Origin: Rhodospirillales bacterium Ga0074136
Lineage (GTDB): Bacteria; Pseudomonadota; Alphaproteobacteria; Acetobacterales; Acetobacteraceae
Direction of reading: 5' to 3'
Assembly: GCA_001464375.1 (NCBI GenBank)
Contig: LNEW01000101.1
Coordinates: 1-37,370 of the forward strand
Length of the DNA: 37,370 nt
This document shows, piece by piece, positions 17,016-24,929 of the stretch; position 1 is the stretch's first letter; every line of letters begins with the position of its first letter. A program made the position numbers and the translations under genes. The notes below the pieces were generated by a model, which had not been told where the DNA came from, searched no databases, and worked only from the letters and a program-made list of their open reading frames with translations.

Positions 17016-17336
17016 TCAGCCGCCGCCGCCCATGCGCGCAAACACCTGCCGGTCGCGGTTTTCACGCATCAGCATGGTCAGGCTGGGGAACTTGCCGAAA
17101 CCCAGGCCCTGGGGCGGGCCGCCCTCGGGGTCGGGCTCGATCTTGCCGTAGGGCTCGGAGGACAGCTTCTCCCATTTCCCGGCGGGCTTCTTCGCCTCGA
17201 TGGTGACGACCGTCGCCTTCAACAGCATGCGTACGATCGCCTCCTTGGGCGAGGACGGCTTGGTCAGGCAGGGGTTGCCGCCGATCATCGTCCAGCCATT
17301 GGCGAGCGCCCAGGCGGTCAGCGCGTCCTTGTCCAT
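17016..17336 (-). CDS. Uncharacterised 106-residue protein
   Basis: I do not recognise this protein. It is small and soluble, with an N-terminal half containing WTMIGGNPCLTKP and a KATVVTIEAKKPAGKWEKL strand pair. A flexible proline/glycine segment (EPDPEGGPPQGLGFG) and a short basic C-terminal helix before the terminal glycines follow. No signal peptide or membrane segment is visible. Its ATG overlaps the stop of the BciB-like gene by one base (TGATG), so it is almost certainly translated with that gene, and the FAD-oxidase frame begins directly after it. A role alongside the BciB-like protein is inferred from this coupling only. Confidence 0.7.
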   Translation of the reverse strand: MDKDALTAWALANGWTMIGGNPCLTKPSSPKEAIVRMLLKATVVTIEAKKPAGKWEKLSSEPYGKIEPDPEGGPPQGLGFGKFPSLTMLMRENRDRQVFARMGGGG

Positions 17337-18604
17337 CACGGGCGTGGTCCTTCTCGTGTCGCGGCCTTCTGCGCGCGGGGCGGCGGCGGCGCAAGGTTCT
17401 CGCGCGTCTCGTCCGGGCCGGGCTTCAGCCCATAGCGTTCCACCAGCGCCCAGACATGGCGCGGGATCATGTTGCGCATCATGCCCGGCTTCTGGCGGCG
17501 CAGGTGCAGCACCGTCTCGATGGCCTTCATCTCGACGCGGGCGCGGGCGAATTCCAGCCCGCGCGGGCCGATGCGCGGCTGCAGCCAGGCGACGATGGGG
17601 CGCGCCCAGTTGGGCATGCGTCGCAGCGGCAGGCCACCGGCGGCGCGTTCGGTATTGGCCATGAAGCCGCGCACGGCGGCGGTGCGGCGGCCGGAATCGC
17701 GCGGGGTCTCCAACAGCACCTCGTCGCCCAGCAGCGACAGCAGCGCCTCGCCGCGCGCATTGCGCACGATCAGCCACTGCGCGCCGGTGCCGCCCATGTA
17801 GCCCACGGTGATGTCGGCCAGCACGTTGGTGTAGTCCACGCAGGTGCGGCAGGTCAGCGGGAAGAAATCCCCCGGCAGGTCGGCCAGCGGCAGCAGCAGG
17901 AACGGGATTTCGCGGCGCCGGCCATCGGCGTGCCGGATCTCGACATGATAGTCGGCGCGGAATTCCAGATAGGTCACGGTCGCCGGCGAGGGGTCCACCA
18001 GCGCCAGGAACTTGTGGAAATTCTCCGTGGTGGTGTTGTCGGAACAGGGCGTACCGATCACGAAGATCTCCTCGAAGCCGAGGCGATCCTCCAGCGCCCG
18101 CAGGGCATAGACCTGGCAGGGAATGCCGATGATGGCGATGCGCTTGTGCCCGGCCGCCGCGGCCGGTTCCAGCAGGGCCAGCAGCGGCGCGTATCCCATG
18201 CGCATGCCGCGGCATAGCGCGAGATCCGCGGCCTGCGTCACCAGCACCGGCACCGGCTTCCAGCGGTCGTCCGGGTCCGGCGCCATGGTCAGCACGGCGG
18301 TCACCGCGCCGGTTTCCAGAAGACGTTCGGCGATTCGCGTGGTGATGCCGGTCCATTGCGCGCCATCGGATGGCGTGCGCAGCGCGGCGCGGACCATGCG
18401 CCGGAAGGGGCCGAAATATGCTTCGTCCGGGCGCACCGGGTCGCGTGCGCGGCCATGCACGCGCACCTCCAGCGCGGCGTAGTCGGGCTGGATGAACTGG
18501 CAGGCCACGCCACACGCCTTGTCGTCCGCCATGCGGGAGACGCCGCAATCGGTGCACAGGCCGCGCGGCGCGGCCTCGCGCAGCGGCGGACTCGTCACGC
18601 TCAC
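17336..18604 (-). CDS. BciB/F420-hydrogenase beta-subunit-like flavo-iron-sulfur protein
   Basis: This 422-residue protein has FrhB/FdhB N- and C-terminal domains and resembles BciB (ferredoxin-dependent divinyl-chlorophyllide 8-vinyl reductase) and hydroxymethyl-chlorophyll reductase. Iron-sulfur cysteines are visible at about 17, 20, 31 and 35 (CTDCG and CGVACQF) and in the later CRTCVDYTN. Other family signatures are GAQWTGI, GIPCQVYALR, IGTPCSDN and ADITVGYMGG. Members carry FAD and [4Fe-4S] clusters. The GTG at 18604 overlaps the stop of the chromate-transporter gene, and its stop overlaps the next ATG. No chlorophyll gene is present in the window, so the chlorophyllide role is only one option. 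Confidence 0.78.
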   Translation of the reverse strand: MSVTSPPLREAAPRGLCTDCGVSRMADDKACGVACQFIQPDYAALEVRVHGRARDPVRPDEAYFGPFRRMVRAALRTPSDGAQWTGITTRIAERLLETGAVTAVLTMAPDPDDRWKPVPVLVTQAADLALCRGMRMGYAPLLALLEPAAAAGHKRIAIIGIPCQVYALRALEDRLGFEEIFVIGTPCSDNTTTENFHKFLALVDPSPATVTYLEFRADYHVEIRHADGRRREIPFLLLPLADLPGDFFPLTCRTCVDYTNVLADITVGYMGGTGAQWLIVRNARGEALLSLLGDEVLLETPRDSGRRTAAVRGFMANTERAAGGLPLRRMPNWARPIVAWLQPRIGPRGLEFARARVEMKAIETVLHLRRQKPGMMRNMIPRHVWALVERYGLKPGPDETRENLAPPPPRAQKAATREGPRP

Positions 18605-19125
18605 AGGAACGCCACCCCGACCACCGCGCCTGCCCCCAGAACCCATAATGGGGAAAAATCCGTCCGCCAGACGAACACTGCCGATACCGCCGTCAGCACC
18701 GCCGGCAGCCAGCCCGTCGCCGTGCCCTGCGCCAGGATCAGCCCGGAGGCCGCGATCAGCCCGACCGCGATCGGCACGAGGCCGCGTTCCACCACCCGCA
18801 GCCAGAAGCGCCCGGACAACCGCGCCCGCAAGCGCGAGAAGCCGAAGGCCATGAAGGATGTCGGCAGCGTCATCGCGAGCGTGGCGGTCAGCATGCCGAG
18901 CACGCCGCCGACATGCCAGCCGAACAGCCCCACCACCAGCACGTTCGGCCCCGGCGCGGCCTGCGCGAGCGCGAAGCGTTGGGCGAAATCGGCATCGCTC
19001 ATCCAGCCATGCACATCGACCACCAGGCGGTGCATCTCGGGCAGCACGGCAATGCCGCCGCCGACCGACACCAGCGAGATTGCGCCGAAACCCAGCACCA
19101 ATTGCCAGAAGATGGTGGCGGTCAT
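18601..19125 (-). CDS. Chromate-transporter family protein, second half
   Basis: This 174-residue membrane protein forms one CHR domain. The N-terminal GFGAISLVSVGGGIAVLPEM and the LAQAAPGPNVLVVGLFGWHVGG motif are characteristic, followed by four or five hydrophobic helices. In split (short-chain) chromate transporters, two such single-domain proteins with opposite membrane topology act together; known members export chromate, perhaps by exchange with sulfate. The ATG overlaps the stop of the first-half gene by four bases (ATGA), and its stop overlaps the GTG of the BciB-like gene, so all three are translationally coupled. Confidence 0.85.
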   Translation of the reverse strand: MTATIFWQLVLGFGAISLVSVGGGIAVLPEMHRLVVDVHGWMSDADFAQRFALAQAAPGPNVLVVGLFGWHVGGVLGMLTATLAMTLPTSFMAFGFSRLRARLSGRFWLRVVERGLVPIAVGLIAASGLILAQGTATGWLPAVLTAVSAVFVWRTDFSPLWVLGAGAVVGVAFL

Positions 19126-19679
19126 CGTGCGCGCAGCGCCTGCCAGGCGGCCAGGATGCCGAAGGGCGCCAGGCCCAGCACCACGTACGGCAACGGCACG
19201 CGCAGCACACCGGCGGCCAGCAGCGCGCACAGCCCAACGGCCAGCAGCGCGGGCGGCGGCTTGAGCTTCTGCGTCATCTTGGCCGCGGTGCCCAGCACCA
19301 TCCCCGCCGCCGCCGCCGCCACGCCGGCCAGCACCGCCTTGACGAACGGCACCTCGCCATAGGCGTCGTAGAACATCGCCAGGCCCGCGAGCAGGATGAG
19401 CGGCCCGCCGAACATCGCGACGGGCGCGGCGATGGCCCCGGCGGTGCCATGGAAGCGATCCCCCACCATGATCGCGGCGTTGAGTGCGTTCGGCCCCGGC
19501 AGCACCTGACCGAGGCCCAGTGTCTCGGCATAGTCCTGGTCGGTCAGCCAGCGCTTTTCCTCGACCAGCACGCGCCGCGCCCAGGCATTGATGCCGCCGA
19601 AGCCGATCAGCCCGATGCGGCCATAGGTGAGGAACAGGTCGGGCAGGGTCGGGACAGGGCGCGGCGGGGCTTCGGTCAT
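19122..19679 (-). CDS. Chromate-transporter family protein, first half
   Basis: This 185-residue membrane protein is the other CHR domain of the split transporter. It shows LFLTYGRIGLIGFGGINAWARRVLVEEKRWL and the paired GLGQVLPGPNALNAAIMVGDRFHG motif near residue 65, followed by several hydrophobic helices. Chromate resistance is known for some homologues, but many single-domain pairs are untested, so the ion is uncertain. It is the first gene of a run of minus-strand genes extending to ksgA. The 273-base gap upstream separates it from a divergently oriented Bug protein gene. Confidence 0.85.
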   Translation of the reverse strand: MTEAPPRPVPTLPDLFLTYGRIGLIGFGGINAWARRVLVEEKRWLTDQDYAETLGLGQVLPGPNALNAAIMVGDRFHGTAGAIAAPVAMFGGPLILLAGLAMFYDAYGEVPFVKAVLAGVAAAAAGMVLGTAAKMTQKLKPPPALLAVGLCALLAAGVLRVPLPYVVLGLAPFGILAAWQALRAR

Positions 19680-19952
19680 GCCCGCACACGTGAGACCCTG
19701 CGCCGCGGCGGATCAATCCCCCCCGGGTGCATCACCGGCCAATCGCCGCCGGCGGCGCGCGCGAAACAACGCAGCAGATCGGGGTGCGATCGAAAGGTCC
19801 CGCGGCGCAGGTCCGCCGATCGGACGAGAGCGGCTCGGGACCCCTGTTGTCCCGGCCAGGACATCCGATGCGAAGATTTCATCGGGCTGAACATTGCTCT
19901 AAATGCCTCGCGCAAGCGCCGGGCCCCCCGGCCCGGATGGAAGACCGCCAAA
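19680..19952. other. Divergent intergenic region between the chromate transporter and Bug protein 1
   Basis: This 273-base gap must hold the promoters of both flanking genes. A poor promoter match on the plus strand (TTTCAT at 19877-19882, 16-base spacer, CTAAAT at 19899-19904) is the only candidate seen. No convincing small gene or strong hairpin was found. Confidence 0.4.
19877..19904 (+). promoter_or_regulatory. Weak candidate promoter for Bug protein 1
   Basis: TTTCAT and CTAAAT are spaced by 16 bases, 49 bases upstream of the ATG. The region is locally AT-richer than its surroundings, but the match is not strong. Confidence 0.25.
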
Positions 19953-20930
19953 ATGACCCAACGCCGCACGCTGATCGGCGCGCTCGCCGCCGCCCCCGCC
20001 CTGCTGGCCCTTCCCGCCGCCGCGCAGGACGCGCCCTTCCCCAACCGGCCGGTGCGCATCCTGCTCGCCTTCGCGCCGGGCGGCGGCACGGACCTCATCG
20101 CCCGGACGCTGGGCTCGGCCATGCAAGGCGTGCTCGGTCAGCCCGTGGTGGTCGAGAACCGCCCCGGCGCCGGCGGCAACATCGCCACCGAAGCCGCCGC
20201 CAATGCGCGGCCCGACGGCTACACGGTACTGATGGGCAATCACGGGCCAATGAGCGTGAACGTTTCGCTGTTCCGCAACATGCGCATCGACCCGGAACGC
20301 GTGCTCGAACCGATCGGCTTGGTGGCGGATGCGCCGCTGGTGGTGGTGGTCGGGCCGAAGTCGCGCGCACAGACCCTGCCGGAACTGCTGGCCGAGATCC
20401 GCGCCGCAAACGGCAATATCACGTATGGCAGCGCGTCGAACGGGTCGGCCAGCCACCTGGCGGCGGCGCTGATGCTGCAGATGGCCGGCCTCACGGCCGA
20501 ACACGTGCCCTTCCGCGGTGCCGCGCCGGCACTGACCGACGTGGTCGCGGGCCACCTGCACTTCATGGTGACCACGCTGCCCTCGGTGGTCGGGCTGATC
20601 AACGGCAACCAGCTGCGCCCCATCGCGGTCACCGGCGACGCGCGCATGGCCGTGCTGCCCAATGTCCCGACCGTGGCCGACACCATCCCCGGCTACAAGG
20701 CGACCGCCTGGTACGGGCTGCTGGTGCCGCGCGGCACCCCGGCGCCGGTGAAGGAACGCCTGTTCGCCGCCATGCGCCAGGCGCTGTCCGACCCCGAGGT
20801 GATCCGCCGCCTCCGGGACGAAGGCGCCGAACCATCCAGCATGGACGGCGAGGCCTTCGCCCGGCTGATCCGCTGGGAGCGCGAGCGCTGGGCGACGGTG
20901 ATCCGCCAGTCGAACATCACCGTGGATTGA
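19953..20930 (+). CDS. Bug-family (TctC-like) periplasmic solute-binding protein 1
   Basis: This 325-residue secreted protein belongs to the Bug family, which binds carboxylates or other small molecules, classically for tripartite tricarboxylate transporters. An N-terminal export signal with paired arginines (QRRTLIGALAAAPALLALPAAAQ, about residues 3-25) precedes the mature start at FPNRPVRILLAFAPGGGTD. VVENRPGAGGNIATEAAA and YGSASNGSASHLAAALM are the usual ligand-pocket segments. No TctA or TctB membrane partner is in the window. It precedes the epimerase gene by 236 bases. The ligand is unknown. Confidence 0.9.
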   Translation: MTQRRTLIGALAAAPALLALPAAAQDAPFPNRPVRILLAFAPGGGTDLIARTLGSAMQGVLGQPVVVENRPGAGGNIATEAAANARPDGYTVLMGNHGPMSVNVSLFRNMRIDPERVLEPIGLVADAPLVVVVGPKSRAQTLPELLAEIRAANGNITYGSASNGSASHLAAALMLQMAGLTAEHVPFRGAAPALTDVVAGHLHFMVTTLPSVVGLINGNQLRPIAVTGDARMAVLPNVPTVADTIPGYKATAWYGLLVPRGTPAPVKERLFAAMRQALSDPEVIRRLRDEGAEPSSMDGEAFARLIRWERERWATVIRQSNITVD

Positions 20931-20939
20931 TGTGCGCGA

Positions 20940-20961
20940 CGCGCGCCGCGAAAGGCGCGCG
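20940..20961 (+). terminator. Hairpin after Bug protein 1
   Basis: A perfect 8-bp GC-only stem (20940-20947 with 20954-20961, six-base GCGAAA loop) lies ten bases after the stop codon. The following bases are not T-rich, so termination is plausible but unproven. Confidence 0.45.
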
Positions 20962-21166
20962 CTTCGCGAAATCCTGAGACGTGCCCGGCGGGACACCGCG
21001 GCGGATCCCGATCAGCCGGAATCGCCTGACCGGGCGACGATGCGCGCAGGAACAACCCGCTGCATCGGTTGGCGTGAGCCGCCGCGAACGCAAACGGCTC
21101 TAGCCGAACCGCCTGTCCCGCGCGATGCTGCGCGCCAACCAGCATAACGCAGAGGGTGGGAAGCGC

Positions 21167-22180
21167 ATGAGCGCAGCAGTGCCGGTCGCCGGCAACAGGT
21201 TCATCATCGTCGGCGGGGCAAGCCTGGTGGGCTCCGCCACCGCCGCCGAACTGCTCGATGCCGGCGCCAGGGAAGTCGTGCTGTTCGACAATTTCTCGAT
21301 GGGCTCCGAACAGGCCATCGCGCATATCCGCGAAAACCCGCGGCTGCGGCTGGTGCGCGGCGACGTGATGCGCCTGCCCGACCTGCTGCGCGCGATGGAA
21401 GGCTGCGACGGCGCCCTCCTGCTCGCGGCCTACATGACGCTGAACATGAACACCGACCCCTGGGGCGGGTTGGACGTCAACATCCGCGGCGTGCAGAACG
21501 CGCTGGAAGCGGCGCGCGCCAACAAGGTCAGGAAGGTCGTCTTCGCGTCGTCGAACGCCGTCTATGGCTATGGCCCCGGCGTGAAGGGCGACCTGGTCGA
21601 GGACACGCCGTTCCATTCGGTCGGCGCGCCGCCGGCGGCCATCCTGTATGGCGCGACCAAGATCATCGGCGAACAGCTCTGCCGCGACGCCAAGCGCCGC
21701 TTCGGCCAGGACTACGTCGTGCTGCGCTATTCCACCGTCTATGGCGAGCGCCAGCACTACCGCGCGGCGAACGCGCTCTACATCATCGAGACCTGGGACA
21801 AGGTGAAGAAGGGCGAACGCCCGCAGGTCTTCGGCGACGGGTCCGAGACCAAGCACTTCGTCTATGTCGGCGACCTGGCGCGCGCCAACCGCATGGCCTT
21901 CGAATCGCCGGCGACCGATGTGGCGGTGAACACCTCGGGGCCCAAGCCGGTCACCACGCTCGAACTGGTGCGCATGGTCACGACGCTGGCGGGGTCCACC
22001 ATCGAACCGGAATTCGTCGGCGACACGCCGGGCAAGGTGCAGCTGACCTCCGGCGGTGCCTTCCGCATCGCGCATGAGGAAGCCTTCGCCGCCATCGGCT
22101 GGAAGCCCGAGGTCGAGATGGAGGAAGGCCTGGCCCGCCTGATGGCCTGGATCGAAGGCAACGAGGCCCGTGCCGTCTGA
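21167..22180 (+). CDS. NAD-dependent epimerase/dehydratase
   Basis: This 337-residue extended SDR has GGASLVGSA at residues 16-24 as the NAD-binding turn, the serine pair in FASSNAVYG near 128, and the catalytic Y161/K165 in LYGATKIIGE. A sugar-nucleotide-epimerase-like C-terminal domain follows with RYSTVYGERQHYRAANALYI and VYVGDLARANRMA. Such enzymes act on nucleotide sugars or related polyols and lactones. With no sugar genes nearby the substrate is unclear. The ATG at 21167 is preceded by GAGGGTGGG; an upstream in-frame ATG at 21125 gives a less family-like N-terminus. It overlaps the following ligase gene by 11 bases. Confidence 0.87.
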   Translation: MSAAVPVAGNRFIIVGGASLVGSATAAELLDAGAREVVLFDNFSMGSEQAIAHIRENPRLRLVRGDVMRLPDLLRAMEGCDGALLLAAYMTLNMNTDPWGGLDVNIRGVQNALEAARANKVRKVVFASSNAVYGYGPGVKGDLVEDTPFHSVGAPPAAILYGATKIIGEQLCRDAKRRFGQDYVVLRYSTVYGERQHYRAANALYIIETWDKVKKGERPQVFGDGSETKHFVYVGDLARANRMAFESPATDVAVNTSGPKPVTTLELVRMVTTLAGSTIEPEFVGDTPGKVQLTSGGAFRIAHEEAFAAIGWKPEVEMEEGLARLMAWIEGNEARAV

Positions 22181-23618
22181 CGCTGCGCCGCTCGCCGCGC
22201 CCCTGATGGCGCGGGTGGAGGCTGTCGCGCGCGCCGCGCCGGACCGGCCGGCCTTCATCCGCGCGGATGGGCCGGTCGGCTACGGGCCGCTGACGCGGCA
22301 GGTGCGCGCGCTGGCGGCGCAATTCCTGCGCGCCGGCCTCGCCCCCGGCGATGCGGTCGGCATCACGCTGGCGGATGACTGGACGCATATCCTGTGCTCG
22401 CTGGCGCTGATCCGGCTCGGCTGCCGGCAGGTGGGCCTGCCATGGCGCGACCCCGCCCCGCTGCGCGAGGGCCAGGCGCGCCGGATCGGCCTCGTCGCCA
22501 TCATCGCCGATGCGCCCGAGGATGCACTTGGCGGTGCGGCCCTGCTGCGCCCCGACCCCGCAGCGGCCGCGTGCGCGCCCGATGCGCAGGACAGCCTGCC
22601 GCCGATCGGCTACGGCGAACTGGTCATGGCGACCTCCGGCACCACCGGCCGGCCCAAGCTGATGATCGCGCGCGAACCCATGCTGCTCGACCAGGCGGCG
22701 CGCATCGCCGGGTTCGGCGCGGTGTTCCTGCATCGCCCGAGCTTCGACGGCAACCACAGCAAGCGCCTGAGCTACCGCAGCCTGGTCACCGGCGGGACCG
22801 AGGTGCTGGCCCACGACCTGCCGGCGCGCGACCTGGCCGCGCTGGTCGCCCGGCATGGCGTGTCGCGCATCCACCTGGCGCCGAAGGACCTCGCGGCACT
22901 GCCGGACGCGCTCGGTGCCGCTTCCTGGCCCGCCGGCACCACCATCGTCACCACCGGCACCCGCGTGCCCCAGACGGTCAGGCGGGACGTGCAGGGGCGC
23001 CTCCGCTGCGCGCTGCAGGTCGTCTATGGCACGACGGAAGCCGGCATCGTCAGCATCGCCGGCCCGCACGACCACGAGGACCATGCGGATTCCGTCGGCC
23101 GCATCCTGCCCGGCGTCGCGGCCGAGGCGCTGGACGATGCGGGTACCCCCCTGCCCGACGGCCAGGACGGATTGCTGCGCTTCCGCACCCCTGCCCTGGT
23201 TGCCGGCTACCTCGATGATCCCGAGGCCGATGCGGAGTATTTCCGCGATGGCTGGTTCCACCCCGGCGATGTCGGCCGCCGCCTGCCCGGCGGCGTGCTG
23301 CTGGTGGCCGGGCGCGCGGACGACCGCATGACGCTCGGCGTCATCAAGATCTTTCCCGCCGAGATCGAGGCGGTGGCCGAGGGCTTCCCCGGCGTGGCGG
23401 AATGCGCCGCCTATCCCATGGCATCGGCGGCCTTCGGCGACATCCCCGTGCTGGCCGTGGTGCCGCGCGAGGGCTTCGACGCCGCCGCGCTGCTGGCGCA
23501 TTGCCGGGCGCGCCTGGGCCTGCGGGCGCCGCGGCGCGTGGTCGTGGTGCCCGCCCTGCCGCGCAATGCGCAGGGCAAGGTGCTACGCCGCGAACTGGCA
23601 GGAACCGTCGCGCCGTGA
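22170..23618 (+). CDS. Short AMP-binding acyl-activating ligase (paralogue 2)
   Basis: This 482-residue ANL-superfamily enzyme probably adenylates a carboxylate and loads it onto CoA or a carrier protein. TSGTTGRPK occupies residues 155-163. YGTTEAG, FHPGD (usually HTGD) with the GRADDRMTLG hinge, and the lysine of RNAQGKVLRREL are all present. It starts with GTG inside the end of the epimerase gene, implying translational coupling. It is clearly paralogous to the ligase at 2259-3710. A free-standing acyl carrier protein lies 1.3 kb downstream, so loading of that carrier is an attractive inference. Confidence 0.82.
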   Translation: MPSDAAPLAAPLMARVEAVARAAPDRPAFIRADGPVGYGPLTRQVRALAAQFLRAGLAPGDAVGITLADDWTHILCSLALIRLGCRQVGLPWRDPAPLREGQARRIGLVAIIADAPEDALGGAALLRPDPAAAACAPDAQDSLPPIGYGELVMATSGTTGRPKLMIAREPMLLDQAARIAGFGAVFLHRPSFDGNHSKRLSYRSLVTGGTEVLAHDLPARDLAALVARHGVSRIHLAPKDLAALPDALGAASWPAGTTIVTTGTRVPQTVRRDVQGRLRCALQVVYGTTEAGIVSIAGPHDHEDHADSVGRILPGVAAEALDDAGTPLPDGQDGLLRFRTPALVAGYLDDPEADAEYFRDGWFHPGDVGRRLPGGVLLVAGRADDRMTLGVIKIFPAEIEAVAEGFPGVAECAAYPMASAAFGDIPVLAVVPREGFDAAALLAHCRARLGLRAPRRVVVVPALPRNAQGKVLRRELAGTVAP

Positions 23619-23652
23619 CCACGCCGAACCAGAACAACCGAGGGAGCACACC

Positions 23653-24609
23653 ATGACCATCACCCGCCGCACGCTGCTGGGCACATCCGCCGCCGCGCTG
23701 GCCACGCCGGCCCTGGCACAGCCGCGCTGGCCCGACAGGCCGATCGAGATCGTCGTCGGCTTCGTCGCCGGCGGCGCCACCGACCTCGACGCCCGCGCCT
23801 TCGCAACGCTGCTCGAACGCCGCATCGGCGGGTCGGTCGTGGTGGTCAACCGCCCCGGCGCGGGTGGCGAGGTCGCCCTCGCCTCGGTCGCGCGATCGCG
23901 CCCCGATGGCCACATGCTGGCCACCACCAACATGCCCGGGCTGCTCACCATCCCGATCGAGCGCCAGGCGCAGTTCAAGCTGGACGACTTCGCCGGCGTG
24001 GCGAACCTGGTGACCGACCCGACCGCCATCACGGTGCACGAGGACAGCCCGTACCGCTCGATGGCGGACCTGCTCGCCGCCGCACGCGCGCGGCCTGAGG
24101 CGGTAACCTATGCCTCGCCCGGCGTGGGCACCGACGACCACCTGCAACTGGTGCTGCTGCAGGCGCAGACCGGCACGTCCTTCACCCATGTCGTGTTCCA
24201 GGGCGACCCGCAGCTGCGCACGGCGGTGCTCGGGCGCCAGGTCGACTCGATGGGGCTGAACCTCGGCCCGGTCACGGCGAACCGCGAGAAACTGCGCACC
24301 CTGGCCATGGCCGGCACCGCGCGCAGCCGCTTCCGCCCGGACGTGCCGACGCTGACCGAACTCGGCTTCCCGGTGGAGATGGCCTCCGAGCGCGGCCTGG
24401 TCGCGCCGGTCGGCACGCCGCCCGCCATCCTGGCGCGGCTGCGCGAAGCCGCCGCGGATATCGGCCGCGACCCGGAATTCGTGCGCATCCTGGAAGCCCG
24501 CTTCACCGAACCGCGCTTCGAGGGCGGCGAGGCCTGGTTCACCCGGCTGCGCGGGCTGCAGGAAGGCTACCGCACCCTGTGGCAGCGCACGCCCTGGTCG
24601 CAGCGCTAA
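23653..24609 (+). CDS. Bug-family (TctC-like) periplasmic solute-binding protein 2
   Basis: This 318-residue protein begins with a Tat-like signal (MTITRRTLLGTSAAALATPA, cleavage near residue 23), then WPDRPIEIVVGFVAGGATD and VVVNRPGAGGEVALAS, as expected for a Bug-type binding protein. Later segments YASPGVGTDDHLQLVLL and the SRFRPDVPTLTELGFP pocket region agree with the family. A good AGGGAG at 23641-23646, six bases before the ATG, supports the start. It lies 34 bases after the ligase gene in the same orientation, so the two are probably co-transcribed and the ligand may be the ligase's substrate. No membrane partner is encoded nearby. Confidence 0.9.
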   Translation: MTITRRTLLGTSAAALATPALAQPRWPDRPIEIVVGFVAGGATDLDARAFATLLERRIGGSVVVVNRPGAGGEVALASVARSRPDGHMLATTNMPGLLTIPIERQAQFKLDDFAGVANLVTDPTAITVHEDSPYRSMADLLAAARARPEAVTYASPGVGTDDHLQLVLLQAQTGTSFTHVVFQGDPQLRTAVLGRQVDSMGLNLGPVTANREKLRTLAMAGTARSRFRPDVPTLTELGFPVEMASERGLVAPVGTPPAILARLREAAADIGRDPEFVRILEARFTEPRFEGGEAWFTRLRGLQEGYRTLWQRTPWSQR

Positions 24610-24630
24610 GCGAGACGCCGGGCGACATCC

Positions 24631-24658
24631 CTTGGCGGGCTGCGGCGCGCCCGCCAGG
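24631..24658 (+). terminator. Hairpin after Bug protein 2
   Basis: A 10-bp stem with one G-T pair (24631-24640 with 24649-24658, eight-base loop) lies 21 bases after the stop. No T-run follows. It is a reasonable terminator candidate that would separate the upstream epimerase-ligase-Bug genes from the ACP gene. Confidence 0.5.
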
Positions 24659-24697
24659 ACGCAGTCGCGCGCGATGCACCCGGGCGCAGCGGTGGCG

Positions 24698-24759
24698 GCA
24701 AGGTCACCACCTTGCGCGCCGCGCGCGCAGGCTGTGACGCCTGCACCACTGCAAGGTGG
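24698..24759 (+). promoter_or_regulatory. Nested inverted repeats with alternative pairings upstream of the ACP gene
   Basis: GCAAGGT (24698-24704), ACCTTGC (24709-24715) and GCAAGGTGG (24751-24759) allow the middle segment to pair with either side; the right-hand pairing is a perfect 9-bp stem (24707-24715 with 24751-24759). Inside it lies a further 6-bp stem (24727-24732 with 24739-24744). A third GCAAGGC/GCCTTGC pair follows at 24823-24829 and 24860-24866. Mutually exclusive pairings are typical of attenuators, but GC-rich DNA forms hairpins by chance. Confidence 0.35.
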
Positions 24760-24929
24760 CATGGGCGCCGCGAGGTCGCGCCTGGCCGGCCCGGCGCGCC
24801 GGCGCGCCCGCGCGCGGCGATCGCAAGGCGGCTCAACCCCAGGTTGGCGTTGGCTTTGCGCCTTGCCGGCGCCGGGGCGCCCCGTCACATTGCGCGCCCT
24901 CAAGATCGCCTGGACACGACGCCGAGACC

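Larger units (their letters stand above)
24610..24929 (+). other. 320-base gap with several hairpins before the ACP gene
   Basis: There is no convincing protein-coding frame here. The left end holds a terminator-like hairpin, and the middle holds nested inverted repeats built from GCAAGG/CCTTGC segments. The sequence between 24760 and 24830 is extremely GC-rich. The region could be a leader with regulatory structure, the remains of a lost gene, or both. Confidence 0.5.

Noticed and set aside
17336-18604. Calling the BciB-like protein a chlorophyllide reductase outright
   Set aside because: The family signatures fit, but the related FrhB-type proteins have other substrates and there are no photosynthesis genes in the window.
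24610-24929. Possible small proteins in the gap before the ACP gene
   Set aside because: Open frames exist on both strands, but they lack ribosome-binding sites and have compositions typical of random GC-rich DNA. Structured RNA or DNA explains the repeats better.
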